64,000 nucleotides of DNA from CAYLLN01 sp036496265 (GTDB taxonomy: Bacteria > Planctomycetota > Planctomycetia > Pirellulales > Pirellulaceae), in assembly GCA_036496265.1 (NCBI GenBank), contig DASXLL010000339.1, positions 1-64,000 on the forward strand, given 5' to 3'. Position numbers and translations under genes: made by a program. Positions 1 to 7,858 of the stretch are shown in pieces. How positions within the stretch are numbered: the stretch's first letter is position 1; the number at the start of each line of letters is the position of its first letter. Below the pieces are notes generated by a model. That model was not told the DNA's origin, ran no database searches, and saw nothing but the letters and a program-made list of their open reading frames with translations.

Positions 1-102
1 GCGACCGGCCAAATGACCTAAATCGAGGTTGCCTGACTGTCCATCCTCGAAACGCACAAAGACATGGAAGCGATCAACGGGATGGGCCTCAATGATTCTC
101 AT
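1..102 (-). CDS. DUF2442 domain protein, N-terminal part (runs off the left edge)
   Basis: The reverse strand reads from ATG at 102 for 34 codons without a stop to the window edge. The peptide begins MRIIEAHPVDRF and continues with VRFEDGQSGNLDL, matching the start of DUF2442 proteins (a beta-strand followed by an F-x-DG-x-xG-x-xDL motif). DUF2442 genes often sit beside DUF4160 genes in toxin-antitoxin-like pairs. No DUF4160 partner is recognisable upstream, where only the asnS remnant lies. The function is unknown. Confidence 0.6.
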   Translation of the reverse strand, partial: MRIIEAHPVDRFHVFVRFEDGQSGNLDLGHLAGR

Positions 103-166
103 ACTTAGAGAATACTCGCGCATTTCCAGGGTGTCGAGTCGCGAGTTGAAGGCCGTGGCTTCTTGC

Positions 167-312
167 TGGTATCTTGGCCTCCATCGGTTTCGCCCGGCTG
201 CATCTGCAGCACCTGGGTAGGGTTGGAGCAAGCCATCCAATGCATCACCGGCATAGCGAACATTCGCGATGTGATTCCGTTTCCGAGGACACGGGGAAAT
301 GCGCCGTTCTAG
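167..312 (+). pseudogene. Decayed 3' end of asnS (asparaginyl-tRNA synthetase), copy 1
   Basis: Two reading frames together resemble the C-terminus of bacterial AsnRS. Codons from 167 read WYLGLHRF, like the WYxDLRRYG segment. After a frameshift, codons from 217 read VGLEQAIQCITG and then IANIRDVIPFPRTRGNAPF, ending at TAG 310-312. E. coli AsnRS ends in NVRDVIPFPRTPRNASF (recalled). No upstream catalytic domain is present, so this is a fossil and not a gene. A second, independently diverged copy lies at 1480. Confidence 0.7.
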
Positions 313-350
313 GTGCCGCCGCCATTTATTACAATTGCCGCAATTAATCT

Positions 351-1463
351 ATGCCTGAACCCATCTATTTAGTCGCGCCAACTACAAAAACATTAACTGA
401 AGTAAGACAGGCAACGTTCGCCACGCTCGGCGTTCAGGAAAGACGCGATCTCGAAGCCTGGATTCTGTCACATCCGAATGTACTAGGTGAGCCGCTGCTG
501 GTTGTGACGACGGAATTTGACCGATTCGATAAGAGTGAACGGCGGCTTGATATTCTGGCCCTCGACAAGGAGGGAGCGCTCGTCGTTGTCGAGCTCAAGC
601 TTGAGCTCAGCCGTTCGTTTGCCGACCAACAGGCCGTCAGGTATGCAGCCTTCTGCTCCACGATGACAGCCGAACAACTGGTCGAGGCAATGGCGGCGTA
701 TCTTAGATGCACAACGGATGAAGCCCGTTCGCGGATTCGGGATTTCCTGGAAGTCGATGAATTGCCAGAACTTGGCAATCAACCACGAATCATCCTCGCT
801 GCTGGCACCCTGGACGATGAAGAGTTAACAAGCACTGTTCTCTGGCTAAGAACGTTCGGAGTTGACATCAGTTGCGTCGAGTTGAAGCCTTACGAGCTGC
901 CGGGTGGTGAGCTAATTTTGGTGCCGCGCACGATAATTCCCCTTCCCGAGGCTAGAAACTACCAAGTCCGAGTGGAACAAAAGCAAGCGATCACGACGCA
1001 GCGATCCAAGCAGCCAAGCAGCTTGCAACACCTTTGGAATTTGATTGCCGATCAATTCAATTCTTTGGCACTGCCGCTAAAGGTCACCTCCCGAACCGGC
1101 GGCAATTTCCTGCCATTGAAAATCGGGCATAGTGAAATGCACTATGAATGGATTCCACTCAAGACGAAGCGCATGCTCCGCGTCGCGCTGCACTTCGAGT
1201 CGCCCGATCGTGAAATCAACGAGCGACGCTTGCAGGAAATCGCCGCACATCGACAAGAGATCGCGATGGGAGTTGAGTACCTTTTTTTTGCCGGCGACTT
1301 TGGCAAGCTTTGGAAGACGGCTGAATTTCAACTTCCCTGGGATGACACCACGCCCGACGACCGGATCGCGCCCGAAGCGGTTTGCGCTATGAAAATTCTC
1401 GTCGAGCGGACTTATCCGACCGTCAAAACTTTGATGGGCAGCCCGAACGGTGAACCAAAATAA
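351..1463 (+). CDS. DUF4268-type protein with a PD-(D/E)xK nuclease-like core
   Basis: This is a 370-residue protein. Residues about 65-85 read RRLDILALDKEGALVVVELK, a D...E-x-K pattern preceded by hydrophobic strands, as in NucS-like and other PD-(D/E)xK nucleases. The C-terminal half, from about 225, contains LWNLIADQFNSL and a later VEYLFF segment typical of DUF4268. Such proteins are annotated as hypothetical or endonuclease-like and are often found in accessory regions. No methyltransferase or helicase partner is visible. The gene lies between two asnS 3'-end fossils, suggesting acquisition by insertion. The ATG at 351 has no strong Shine-Dalgarno, so the start is moderately certain. DNA cleavage is inferred, not shown. 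Confidence 0.65.
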   Translation: MPEPIYLVAPTTKTLTEVRQATFATLGVQERRDLEAWILSHPNVLGEPLLVVTTEFDRFDKSERRLDILALDKEGALVVVELKLELSRSFADQQAVRYAAFCSTMTAEQLVEAMAAYLRCTTDEARSRIRDFLEVDELPELGNQPRIILAAGTLDDEELTSTVLWLRTFGVDISCVELKPYELPGGELILVPRTIIPLPEARNYQVRVEQKQAITTQRSKQPSSLQHLWNLIADQFNSLALPLKVTSRTGGNFLPLKIGHSEMHYEWIPLKTKRMLRVALHFESPDREINERRLQEIAAHRQEIAMGVEYLFFAGDFGKLWKTAEFQLPWDDTTPDDRIAPEAVCAMKILVERTYPTVKTLMGSPNGEPK

Positions 1464-1479
1464 TGGAACGAAATGGTAG

Positions 1480-1569
1480 TTCGAACACTCCGTCCAATTC
1501 ACCACCGGCAGGGCCAACGTTCGCGATGTGATTCCGTTTCCCCGGACGCCGCGGAGTGCGGAGTTTTAG
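1480..1569 (+). pseudogene. Decayed 3' end of asnS, copy 2
   Basis: Codons from TTC 1480 read FEHSVQFTTGRANVRDVI and then PFPRTPRSAEF, ending at TAG 1567-1569. This closely follows the last 29 residues of AsnRS (GFERL..xTGxxNVRDVIPFPRTPxNAxF, recalled). An in-frame TAG immediately upstream (1477-1479) rules out a longer product. About 65 bp are clearly related to copy 1 at 241-312 in the same orientation, so the DUF4268 gene is bracketed by direct repeats of the asnS terminus. Confidence 0.75.
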
Positions 1570-1623
1570 GTCTGAGGACGCGAACTGGGCTATAATTGAA
1601 AATAGCGAGTACCAGGAGATTTG

Positions 1624-1851
1624 ATGATGGTCTATCGCGGTCAAGTCACAGGAAGCGTAATCGTCCTGGCGGATGGCGTTCGTTTGCCCGAAGGCAGCGA
1701 GGTGCTCGTTGAGCCAATCGGCCGTCAATTGTCTCCACCTTCCTCATCGATTAAGAAAACCAGAAATGGCGTCCCGGTCTTTCCAAGTGTTAATAACGGT
1801 TTTAAACCGAGCCTGGAGTTGGTGAATAAACTTCGCGATGAAACGCCGTGA
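1624..1851 (+). CDS. VapB-like antitoxin candidate
   Basis: A 75-residue protein starting MMVYRGQVTGSVIVLADGVRLPEGSEV, a short beta-rich segment like the AbrB/VapB-type or DUF104-like antitoxins that precede PIN toxins. AGGAG at 1614-1618 supports ATG 1624 or 1627. A TATAAT box lies at 1591-1596 without an obvious -35. Its stop overlaps the GTG start of the following PIN gene (1848-1851), the usual coupling in toxin-antitoxin operons. The polar tail probably binds and inhibits the toxin; this is inferred from position and size. Confidence 0.65.
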   Translation: MMVYRGQVTGSVIVLADGVRLPEGSEVLVEPIGRQLSPPSSSIKKTRNGVPVFPSVNNGFKPSLELVNKLRDETP

Positions 1852-2288
1852 CATATCTGCTTGATATCAACGTGCTCATCGCCCTCTTTGATGCGGCGCA
1901 TCCTCATCACGAACCTGCCCACCGCTGGTTTGCTGCAATTGGCAAACAATCCTGGGCCACTTGCCCGATGACAGAGAACGGCTTTGTGCGCATTGTCAGC
2001 AATCCCGCGTACGGTTCTATCGCCACGAGTCCGGAAAATGCTGCCCTACATTTGCGGACATTCTGCACCGAACCGGGATGCATCTTTTGGCCCAATACTC
2101 TATCCATCACTGAACCGGCAATTTTCGACTTGTCGCACTTGAGAGGACACCAGCAAGTCAGCGACTTGTACCTGGCGGGTTTAGCACTTGTTCGCGGAGG
2201 CAAGCTGGCAACATTTGATGCTTCTATTCCGGTTGCAGCACTGATTGGCGGGCCTCACAATGTTGTGGAACTCATTCCGACAGGCTAA
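1848..2288 (+). CDS. vapC: PIN-domain ribonuclease, VapC-type toxin
   Basis: This 146-residue PIN protein begins TYLLDINVLIALFD, with the first catalytic Asp in LLDINVL. Other acidic residues are the Glu of MTENGFVRI, the Asp of VSDLYLAGLA and the Asp of ATFDASIP, giving the four-acid Mg2+ site of VapC RNases. It starts at GTG 1848, overlapping the antitoxin stop as GTGA. VapC toxins cleave RNA, often initiator tRNA or rRNA, when released from the antitoxin; the target here cannot be inferred. The family assignment is firm. Confidence 0.85.
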   Translation: MTYLLDINVLIALFDAAHPHHEPAHRWFAAIGKQSWATCPMTENGFVRIVSNPAYGSIATSPENAALHLRTFCTEPGCIFWPNTLSITEPAIFDLSHLRGHQQVSDLYLAGLALVRGGKLATFDASIPVAALIGGPHNVVELIPTG

Positions 2289-2316
2289 ACGATTTCGCAA
2301 TAACTGGGTGACAACC

Positions 2317-2724
2317 ATGATGCGACGCCTATTCACTAGCACCGCTCTCTTCGCCTTCGCCATTATCCGCCTGGCAATGGGCCAAGACCTGACCCACACC
2401 AAGGACTCGCTCGACACGGTGAAGTCCAACGTCCAGGAAGGCAAAGCCGTCATCGTCGATGTTCGCGAGCAGAGCGAATGGGACGCGGGTCATCTCAAGG
2501 GCGCGGTGCTCATGCCCATGAGCAAGCTGAAAAAAGAAGACCAGGCGGCTCAGATGCTCAAGTCGCTTCCTAAGGACAAAATCGTCTATACCCACTGCAA
2601 GGCGGGCGGCCGCTCGCTCATCTGCGGCGATATTTTGAAGGCCGCGGGTTACGACGTTCGCCCGCTCAGGCCGGGATTCGACGACATGCTAAAAGCGGGC
2701 TTCGAGAAAGCGGACACAAAGTAG
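2317..2724 (+). CDS. Exported rhodanese-like sulfurtransferase
   Basis: From ATG 2317 the protein has 135 residues. MMRRLFTSTALFAFAIIRLA is a signal peptide, followed by a single rhodanese domain: AVIVDVREQSEWDAGHLKGA, then the active-site loop HCKAGGRS with the cysteine that would carry the persulfide. An in-frame start at 2245 would overlap vapC and bury the signal peptide, so 2317 is preferred. Single-domain rhodaneses transfer sulfur or act in cyanide/thiosulfate detoxification. The export signal puts this one in the periplasm; its substrate is unknown. Confidence 0.85.
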   Translation: MMRRLFTSTALFAFAIIRLAMGQDLTHTKDSLDTVKSNVQEGKAVIVDVREQSEWDAGHLKGAVLMPMSKLKKEDQAAQMLKSLPKDKIVYTHCKAGGRSLICGDILKAAGYDVRPLRPGFDDMLKAGFEKADTK

Positions 2725-3070
2725 GCAGCCCCGGCTGACTCGGCGGTCGCCCGCGAAAACTATTTCCCAAATTCCGGCCCGGTTTTGGACGGAAATCGCA
2801 ATAGATACAGATAGGGGCGTGTTGCGCCTCGACTAACGAGTGGCCAACCACAAACCCCTCCCGCTAACTTGACTTTCGATGTTAGCGCCCTGTGAATCAG
2901 CCGCATCGCAGCAAGCCACGAACAACCAACGACTTACAACACAGCGCTAACACTCCCCACGAAAAGTTTTTTGCCGAAATGTTAGCGCGGACTTCCCCAC
3001 CGCCTTTCGCTTCCGCATCTAAAAACCATTACAATCCGGTCGCCTCCAAACTTGCATCCGAGTGAACTCC
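2725..3070. other. Non-coding stretch with paired GCTAAC/GTTAGC motifs, homologous to 57565-57740
   Basis: No credible ORF. From about 2770 the sequence resembles that at 57565 (shared AATTC-GG-CCGGTTTT, AATCGCAAT-GATAC and GGGGCG blocks). It then holds inverted pairs CGCTAAC 2862-2868 / GTTAGCG 2881-2887 and GCGCTAAC 2944-2951 / GTTAGCGC 2981-2988. Both loci precede a gene for a secreted catabolic-type protein, so a regulatory or mobile-repeat role is possible. Confidence 0.5.
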
Positions 3071-3826
3071 ATGAAAAACAGACTCTCCATCGCGTTGCTG
3101 CTCGCTTCGGTCGTCGCTTCTTTCGTAACCGCCCAGGAACGCCAACTGTTCAATGGCAAGGACCTCAGCGGCTGGGACGGCAATCCCGAAAGCTGGTCGA
3201 TCCAAGACGGCTGCATCACCGGCGTCACGACGAATGAAAAGCCGCTGCCGTACAACCAGTTTCTGATCTGGCGCGGCGGGACGGTGAAGAATTTTGAGCT
3301 ATCGGCCAAGGTCAAACAAAGCGGCAACAACTCCGGGATTCAATATCGCAGTAAGGAACTGAAGGACGTCGGCCCCTGGTCGATCGGCGGCTACCAATGC
3401 GACATTCATCCTGAGGCGAGGAACAACGCCATGCTCTACGACGAGCGCGGCCGCGCGATCGTGGCTCAAAACGGGCAGTCGGTGATTATCGACAAGGACG
3501 GAACCAAGTGGATCACCAAAGACAGCGAGCCGGTGAAGGTCGATGTCGCTGAGTGGAATGAATACACGATCATCGCCCGCGGCAATCACTTGATTCATAA
3601 GCTCAACGGACAAGTGACTGTTGATGTTATTGATCTGCAAGAGAGCGAGCGCGAGCTGGAAGGCCTCTTGGCCATCCAAATCCACCGCGGGCCTGCCATG
3701 AAAGTCCAAATCAAGGACATCGTCCTTCGCGAGCTACCGGATGGCGGCGTGCTCACTGCGGACGAAGCAAAGATCCCTTCGGACGCAAAGAAAGTCGAGC
3801 CGCCCGGAAAAAAGGCAAAGAAATAG
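3071..3826 (+). CDS. Secreted DUF1080 (3-keto-disaccharide hydrolase-like) protein
   Basis: The 251-residue product from ATG 3071 has a signal peptide (MKNRLSIALLLASVVASFVTAQ) and then the DUF1080 signature RQLFNGKDLSGWDGNPESW. The middle contains FELSAKVKQSGNNSGIQYRS and VKDVGPWSIGGYQCDIHP-like segments typical of this concanavalin-like beta-sandwich family. DUF1080 proteins are very abundant in planctomycetes; some hydrolyse 3-keto-glycosides. A GTG at 3062 is in frame, but the signal peptide fits ATG 3071. The C-terminal tail is Lys-rich. The enzymatic role is by family only. Confidence 0.85.
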   Translation: MKNRLSIALLLASVVASFVTAQERQLFNGKDLSGWDGNPESWSIQDGCITGVTTNEKPLPYNQFLIWRGGTVKNFELSAKVKQSGNNSGIQYRSKELKDVGPWSIGGYQCDIHPEARNNAMLYDERGRAIVAQNGQSVIIDKDGTKWITKDSEPVKVDVAEWNEYTIIARGNHLIHKLNGQVTVDVIDLQESERELEGLLAIQIHRGPAMKVQIKDIVLRELPDGGVLTADEAKIPSDAKKVEPPGKKAKK

Positions 3827-4006
3827 CGTCCGGTTGGGCTGTTTGGTGGCCGCCGCCGAATCGCTTTAACCAACCCGCAGCGGGGAATACTAAAATTAGG
3901 TGAATTTCGAGGGCAAGTCTCGCAGCATCGGTTATCATGACAGGCTCGACTCATCTAGTCAGCGCTTCGCTCGAGCGCTCTTCGGTGGAAAGCGACGCTT
4001 CTGGTC

Positions 4007-6115
4007 ATGGAACTTCGACTTGTTCTTGTGCTCGCCGCATTTTGCGGCCTGCTGACCACCGTCTCGGTATCGGCTCAGCAAAAGTCGGAAGCCGAATCGC
4101 TGCAACTACGGTTCAAGCAGCTCGACAAGAACGGCGATGGGAAAATCACGACCGACGAAGTGCCGATGTCGCCGTTTTTTCAGCAGCGGGACAAGAACGG
4201 CGACGGCGTCATCACGTTAGCCGAACTGATGGCGGGCCTCGAAGGCGCTAACAACCCGCCGGTGGCTGCAAGGACCACGCCGAACACCAAGGAACCGCCG
4301 GGCGCAATCATCGAGAAGCCGCGAGCCAAGTCGTCCGGCTCCCGCTGGCGGCAAGGACCGCAACCGGCGAACGCGAATCAACTCGGAGTTGGGCGGCTCG
4401 CGCCCGATGTGGCATTTGCCGATCTCGCCGGCAAGTCGTATCGGCTGAGCACATTGCCCGTCGAGCGAGCGATCGTTTTTGCGATGACGAGCACCAGTTG
4501 CCCCCTCAGCAAAAAATATCTGCCGACGCTCGCGAGCCTGGCCAGCACCTATTCCGACCGCGGTATCACCTGGATTTTGGTCAACCCGATTCCCGCCGAT
4601 CGCAACGAGGACATGCAGCGAGCCGCGGCGACGCTGGGTGAGCAGGCGATTTACGTCCGCGACGGCGATTGCGTGCTCGCTAAAGCCCTCGGCGCGACGA
4701 CGACAACCGATGTAATCGTTCTCGATCGCTCGCGCACGATCCAGTTTCATGGCGCCGTCGATGATCAATACGGCTTCGGATACTCCGTCGATCAGCCGCG
4801 GCGAAATTATTTGACGGACGCGCTCGATGCGATTCTCGACAATAAGCAGCCGCCGATTGCAGCCACCGAATCGCCCGGCTGCGCGCTCGACCTGGGCGAC
4901 GAAGCTGCCGAGCCGGTGGACATCACGTTTCACAACCGCGTGTCGCGGATCGTGCAGGCGAATTGCGTCGAATGCCATCGCGATGGCGGCGTCGGGCCGT
5001 TTTCGCTCGTCAGTTATGAAGATGTCGCGGGCCATGCCGGCATGATCAAGCAAGTGCTGGAGCTGGGGACGATGCCGCCGTGGTTTGCGGCGCCCCTGAC
5101 GGACGGGAATGGCAAAAACCTGCCGAGCGCGTGGGCCAATGATCGTTCGCTTTCGGAGTCAGACAAGACCGATCTCGTTGCCTGGATCGATGGCGGCAAG
5201 CAGCTCGGCAATCCGCGCGATGCCGCGCAGCCGCACACATTTAGTTCCGGCTGGCTGATCGGCAACCCCGATGCGGTATTCGAATTTCCCCATGCCGTTC
5301 CGGTCAAAGCGACCGGGATGATGCCCTATGAAACCGTCGTCGTGGAGACGAATCTGGACAGCGACAAATGGATTCAAGCCATCGAGGTTCAGCCGGGCGA
5401 TCGCAGTGTCGTGCACCACATGCTCATTTATCTGCTCGCGCCCGGCCGCGATTCGATTTCGCTCAAGGAAGAAGCGGAAGACGAGAAAAACGGTTTCTGG
5501 GCTATTTATGTTCCCGGAAATGCGACGCTGGTCTATCCCGAGGGATTCGCGAAGCTGCTTCCGCAAGGCGTGAAGCTCCGCTGCCAGGTGCATTATGCAC
5601 CCAGCGGCATGGCCACTACGGACCAGTCGCGAATTGGCGTTGTGTATGCCAAGCAGCCGCCGCAACACGAAGTTCGCGTCGTTGGCATCGGCAATGCCAA
5701 GATGGCCATTCCCCCGGGAGCGGAAAATCACCGCGAGGAAGGAACGCTCAAGCTGCCATTCGACATCGAGATTCTCAGCTTTCTCCCACACATGCATTTG
5801 CGGTCGAAGGCCTGCCGCTATCGCGTACTCACTGCCTCCGGCGAGACGCGGACACTGCTCGACATTCCCCGCTACGATTTTGAGTGGCAGCTTTTGTATC
5901 GCTATCGCGAGCCCCAAAAAGTGTCCCGCGGCGACTCCCTCAAATTCACTGGCTGGTTCGACAACAGCAAAAACAATCCGGCCAATCCAGATCCGACCGT
6001 CACCGTTCGCTGGGGTAAGCAGTTGAACGACGAGATGCATCTGGGGTACGTCGAGTACTTCGTGCCCGGCCTCGCACCGGGTCAGCCGCTGCCAGTAGGA
6101 AACATGCCGCGCTGA
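4007..6115 (+). CDS. Multidomain exported protein: EF-hands, redoxin, cytochrome c and copper monooxygenase-like
   Basis: The 702-residue protein has a signal peptide ending near SVSAQQ. Two EF-hand loops follow (DKNGDGKITTDE and DKNGDGVITLAE, about residues 38-75). A thioredoxin-like redoxin domain (about 128-285) has SCPLSKKYLP, one Cys at the active position. A c-type haem site CVECH is at about 323-327 with a planctomycete-type context GGVGPFSLVSYEDV. The C-terminal half has HHMLIYLL, HYAP and PHMHLRSK, the His/Met-rich motifs of PHM/DBM-type copper domains. It probably acts in periplasmic redox chemistry; the substrate is unknown. It appears monocistronic. Confidence 0.8.
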   Translation: MELRLVLVLAAFCGLLTTVSVSAQQKSEAESLQLRFKQLDKNGDGKITTDEVPMSPFFQQRDKNGDGVITLAELMAGLEGANNPPVAARTTPNTKEPPGAIIEKPRAKSSGSRWRQGPQPANANQLGVGRLAPDVAFADLAGKSYRLSTLPVERAIVFAMTSTSCPLSKKYLPTLASLASTYSDRGITWILVNPIPADRNEDMQRAAATLGEQAIYVRDGDCVLAKALGATTTTDVIVLDRSRTIQFHGAVDDQYGFGYSVDQPRRNYLTDALDAILDNKQPPIAATESPGCALDLGDEAAEPVDITFHNRVSRIVQANCVECHRDGGVGPFSLVSYEDVAGHAGMIKQVLELGTMPPWFAAPLTDGNGKNLPSAWANDRSLSESDKTDLVAWIDGGKQLGNPRDAAQPHTFSSGWLIGNPDAVFEFPHAVPVKATGMMPYETVVVETNLDSDKWIQAIEVQPGDRSVVHHMLIYLLAPGRDSISLKEEAEDEKNGFWAIYVPGNATLVYPEGFAKLLPQGVKLRCQVHYAPSGMATTDQSRIGVVYAKQPPQHEVRVVGIGNAKMAIPPGAENHREEGTLKLPFDIEILSFLPHMHLRSKACRYRVLTASGETRTLLDIPRYDFEWQLLYRYREPQKVSRGDSLKFTGWFDNSKNNPANPDPTVTVRWGKQLNDEMHLGYVEYFVPGLAPGQPLPVGNMPR

Positions 6116-6362
6116 TCGAGCCGCCAGCCTTGAATTGCCATTGGCCTGCAATTGCTCGAGGGCGTGATCGCTGTTCGGTTTCGCCTCCTCCAAGCCACGC
6201 GGCGGCCCGCTTCCGAGTTGACTGGCTCGCGGTATCAGTACCCTGGCTGCCCTAGCGGCTCAGACCAAATCGTATTGCCGCATAAACCTCTGTTAATAAA
6301 TGGTTTACGTCATCGGAAGCAGGGTGGAGAAACTCTGCCGAATAAGCCGATAATATCGATTG

Positions 6363-6391
6363 TTGACTTTGATTACTAACATATGTATGAT
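6363..6391 (+). promoter_or_regulatory. Sigma70-type promoter of cysH
   Basis: TTGACT at 6363-6368 and TATGAT at 6386-6391 are separated by exactly 17 bp, in an AT-rich island unlike the surroundings. A start near 6398 would leave a leader of about 35 nt before cysH. The spacer holds a CATATG palindrome that could be an operator for the neighbouring Rrf2 regulator; that is only inference. The rest of the gap from 6116 shows nothing clear. Confidence 0.7.
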
Positions 6392-6432
6392 TCGCGATCA
6401 CGAGCTATGATTTAGCGAATAGGTGGATGGAA

Positions 6433-7263
6433 ATGAGCCAAGCCGCTGCCATGCTGATTCCCGCTGCCAGGCCCTTGGGACGCGAATTGCCGCTGCTCAG
6501 GCTCGTCGTGCCGCCGCCAGAGCCGCCTCCCGCGGAGGCCGCCGCCAGCGTGCCAGACAAGCTGATCTTGACCGACGAGCTAAAGGCCGAAATCAGCCAC
6601 GAGAGCCATCGGCTGGAAACGGCCGAGCCGCAACAGATCTTGCAGTGGGTCGCCGAGCGATTCGGCCCGAAATTCACGATGGCCACCGCCTTCGGCCCCG
6701 AAGGCATGATTCTCATCCACATGCTGGCCGAAGTGGCCCCGCAAACGCCGATTTTCAACCTCGATACCGGCTACCAATTCAAAGAAACGCTGGAGCTGCG
6801 GGAAGAGGTCAAGCGGCGGTACGGCATTGAGGTCGAATACAAACGAGCCGCAACCAGCGTGGAAGAATACGAGCGGCAGCACGGCGGCCCGGTATATCGC
6901 ACGAATCCCGATCAATGCTGCCTACATCGTAAGGTGCAGGTTCTCGAACAGGCCGTCGTGGGAAAACACGCCTGGGCCAGCGCCATTCGCCGCGACCAAA
7001 GCCCCGACCGGGCAAGCGCCCCGATTGTCGGCTGGGACAAGAAATTCAGCCTCGTGAAGGTCAGCCCGTTGGCCAATTGGACCAAGCAAAAAGTCTGGGC
7101 TTTTATCACCAAGCACAACGTGCCATATAACCCACTGCACGATCAGGGGTACACGAGCATCGGCTGCTGGCCCTGCACGCGGGCCGTTGGTCTCGGCGAA
7201 GATGAACGCGCTGGCCGCTGGAGCGGCTTTGCCAAGAAAGAATGTGGGCTCCATACGCAGTAG
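6433..7263 (+). CDS. cysH: Phosphoadenylyl/adenylyl-sulfate reductase, [4Fe-4S] type
   Basis: Reduces APS (or PAPS) to sulfite with thioredoxin in cytosolic sulfate assimilation. The 276-residue product has the PP-loop-like core (FGPEGMILIHMLAEV, LDTGYQFKET). The paired cysteines C162-C163 and C245-W-P-C248 bind a [4Fe-4S] cluster and are diagnostic of APS-type enzymes. The catalytic Cys is in the C-terminal KKECGLH (C271). The first 45 residues are a Pro/Ala-rich extension. AGGTGG at 6421-6426 is spaced properly for ATG 6433; ATG 6427 lies directly against it. An Rrf2 gene follows, a family that includes cysteine-metabolism regulators. Confidence 0.92.
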   Translation: MSQAAAMLIPAARPLGRELPLLRLVVPPPEPPPAEAAASVPDKLILTDELKAEISHESHRLETAEPQQILQWVAERFGPKFTMATAFGPEGMILIHMLAEVAPQTPIFNLDTGYQFKETLELREEVKRRYGIEVEYKRAATSVEEYERQHGGPVYRTNPDQCCLHRKVQVLEQAVVGKHAWASAIRRDQSPDRASAPIVGWDKKFSLVKVSPLANWTKQKVWAFITKHNVPYNPLHDQGYTSIGCWPCTRAVGLGEDERAGRWSGFAKKECGLHTQ

Positions 7264-7278
7264 GGGAGTTGTGAATAT

Positions 7279-7330
7279 GTGAGTGGTGAGTAAGTGTTGT
7301 TGTGGTTAAACTCACTTACTCACCACTCAC
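7279..7330. terminator. Perfect 18-bp inverted repeat after cysH
   Basis: GTGAGTGGTGAGTAAGTG at 7279-7296 is exactly complementary to 7313-7330, with a 16-nt loop. The same GTGAGTGGTGA wording recurs at 24043, 40530 and 50440, so this is a member of a repeat family. It probably forms a hairpin separating cysH from the Rrf2 gene, or serves as attenuator or operator. It lacks a U-tract. Confidence 0.6.
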
Positions 7331-7350
7331 TGACTCACCCGCCGCCGCCC

Positions 7351-7779
7351 ATGCTCGTTTCCGCCAAGACCGAATATGCCTGCATCGCCGTGCTGGAATT
7401 GGCGGCGCGGCACGGCAGCGGTGATCCGGTGCGGATTCGCGACATCGCCGCGGCCCATGGCATTCCCTCGCGGTTTTTGGTGCAAATTCTGCTGCAGCTG
7501 AAGAGTGCGGGTCTGGTGCAAAGCGTCCGCGGCGCTTCCGGCGGCTATAACCTGGCCAAAGACCCGGAAGAAATCACGCTCTTGGACGTCATGACCGTCG
7601 TCGATGCCCAGCTCGGCCACGTGCCGACCAGTTCCACGCGGAATACGCCGACCACGCGAGCTCTGCAGCGAGCCTGGAAAGAGGTCGCCGCCAAAGAGAC
7701 CGAACTCCTAGACGGCGTCAACTTCGCCGACCTCGTCCAACGCCTCAAAGGCGCGACCGAAGGCATGTATTACATCTGA
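7351..7779 (+). CDS. Rrf2-family transcriptional regulator
   Basis: 142 residues from ATG 7351 (LVSAKTEYACIAVLELA), the winged-helix N-terminus of Rrf2/IscR/CymR proteins, with a helix-turn-helix at about 26-50 (IRDIAAAHGIPSRFLVQILLQL) and the wing VRGASGGYNLAKDPEEIT. The three cysteines that bind Fe-S in IscR are absent, making a CymR- or HypR-like non-Fe-S regulator more likely. Its position just behind cysH suggests control of sulfur assimilation. The earlier in-frame start at 7294 lies inside the hairpin and is unlikely. Confidence 0.85.
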   Translation: MLVSAKTEYACIAVLELAARHGSGDPVRIRDIAAAHGIPSRFLVQILLQLKSAGLVQSVRGASGGYNLAKDPEEITLLDVMTVVDAQLGHVPTSSTRNTPTTRALQRAWKEVAAKETELLDGVNFADLVQRLKGATEGMYYI

Positions 7780-7851
7780 GTTCAATGTTCAAAGTTCAAG
7801 GTTCAAGGTTTAATAAGAGCAACTTTGAACGTTGAACCTTGAACTCTGAAC
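7780..7851. repeat. TTGAACY-type heptamer repeats arranged as an inverted pair
   Basis: Immediately after the Rrf2 stop, 7780-7811 carries GTTCAA-type units with near 7-bp spacing. 7821-7851 carries the complementary TTGAAC units, giving an imperfect hairpin with a loop of about 9 nt. The same unit occurs as a perfect tandem array at 57922-57996. It probably acts as a terminator between the Rrf2 gene and trpC. Confidence 0.7.
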
Positions 7852-7858
7852 GTGGGCT

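Noticed and set aside
1..2288. Integrative element with integrase
   Set aside because: The asnS end repeats suggest insertion, but no integrase or recombinase gene is in the visible part, so an element cannot be claimed.
5159..6193. 344-codon minus-strand frame
   Set aside because: Shadow of the EF-hand/redoxin/monooxygenase-like gene; no motif of its own.
6116..6362. Riboswitch (SAM type) before cysH
   Set aside because: No conserved core could be matched by eye, and the promoter at 6363 lies downstream of this segment, leaving a leader of only about 35 nt.
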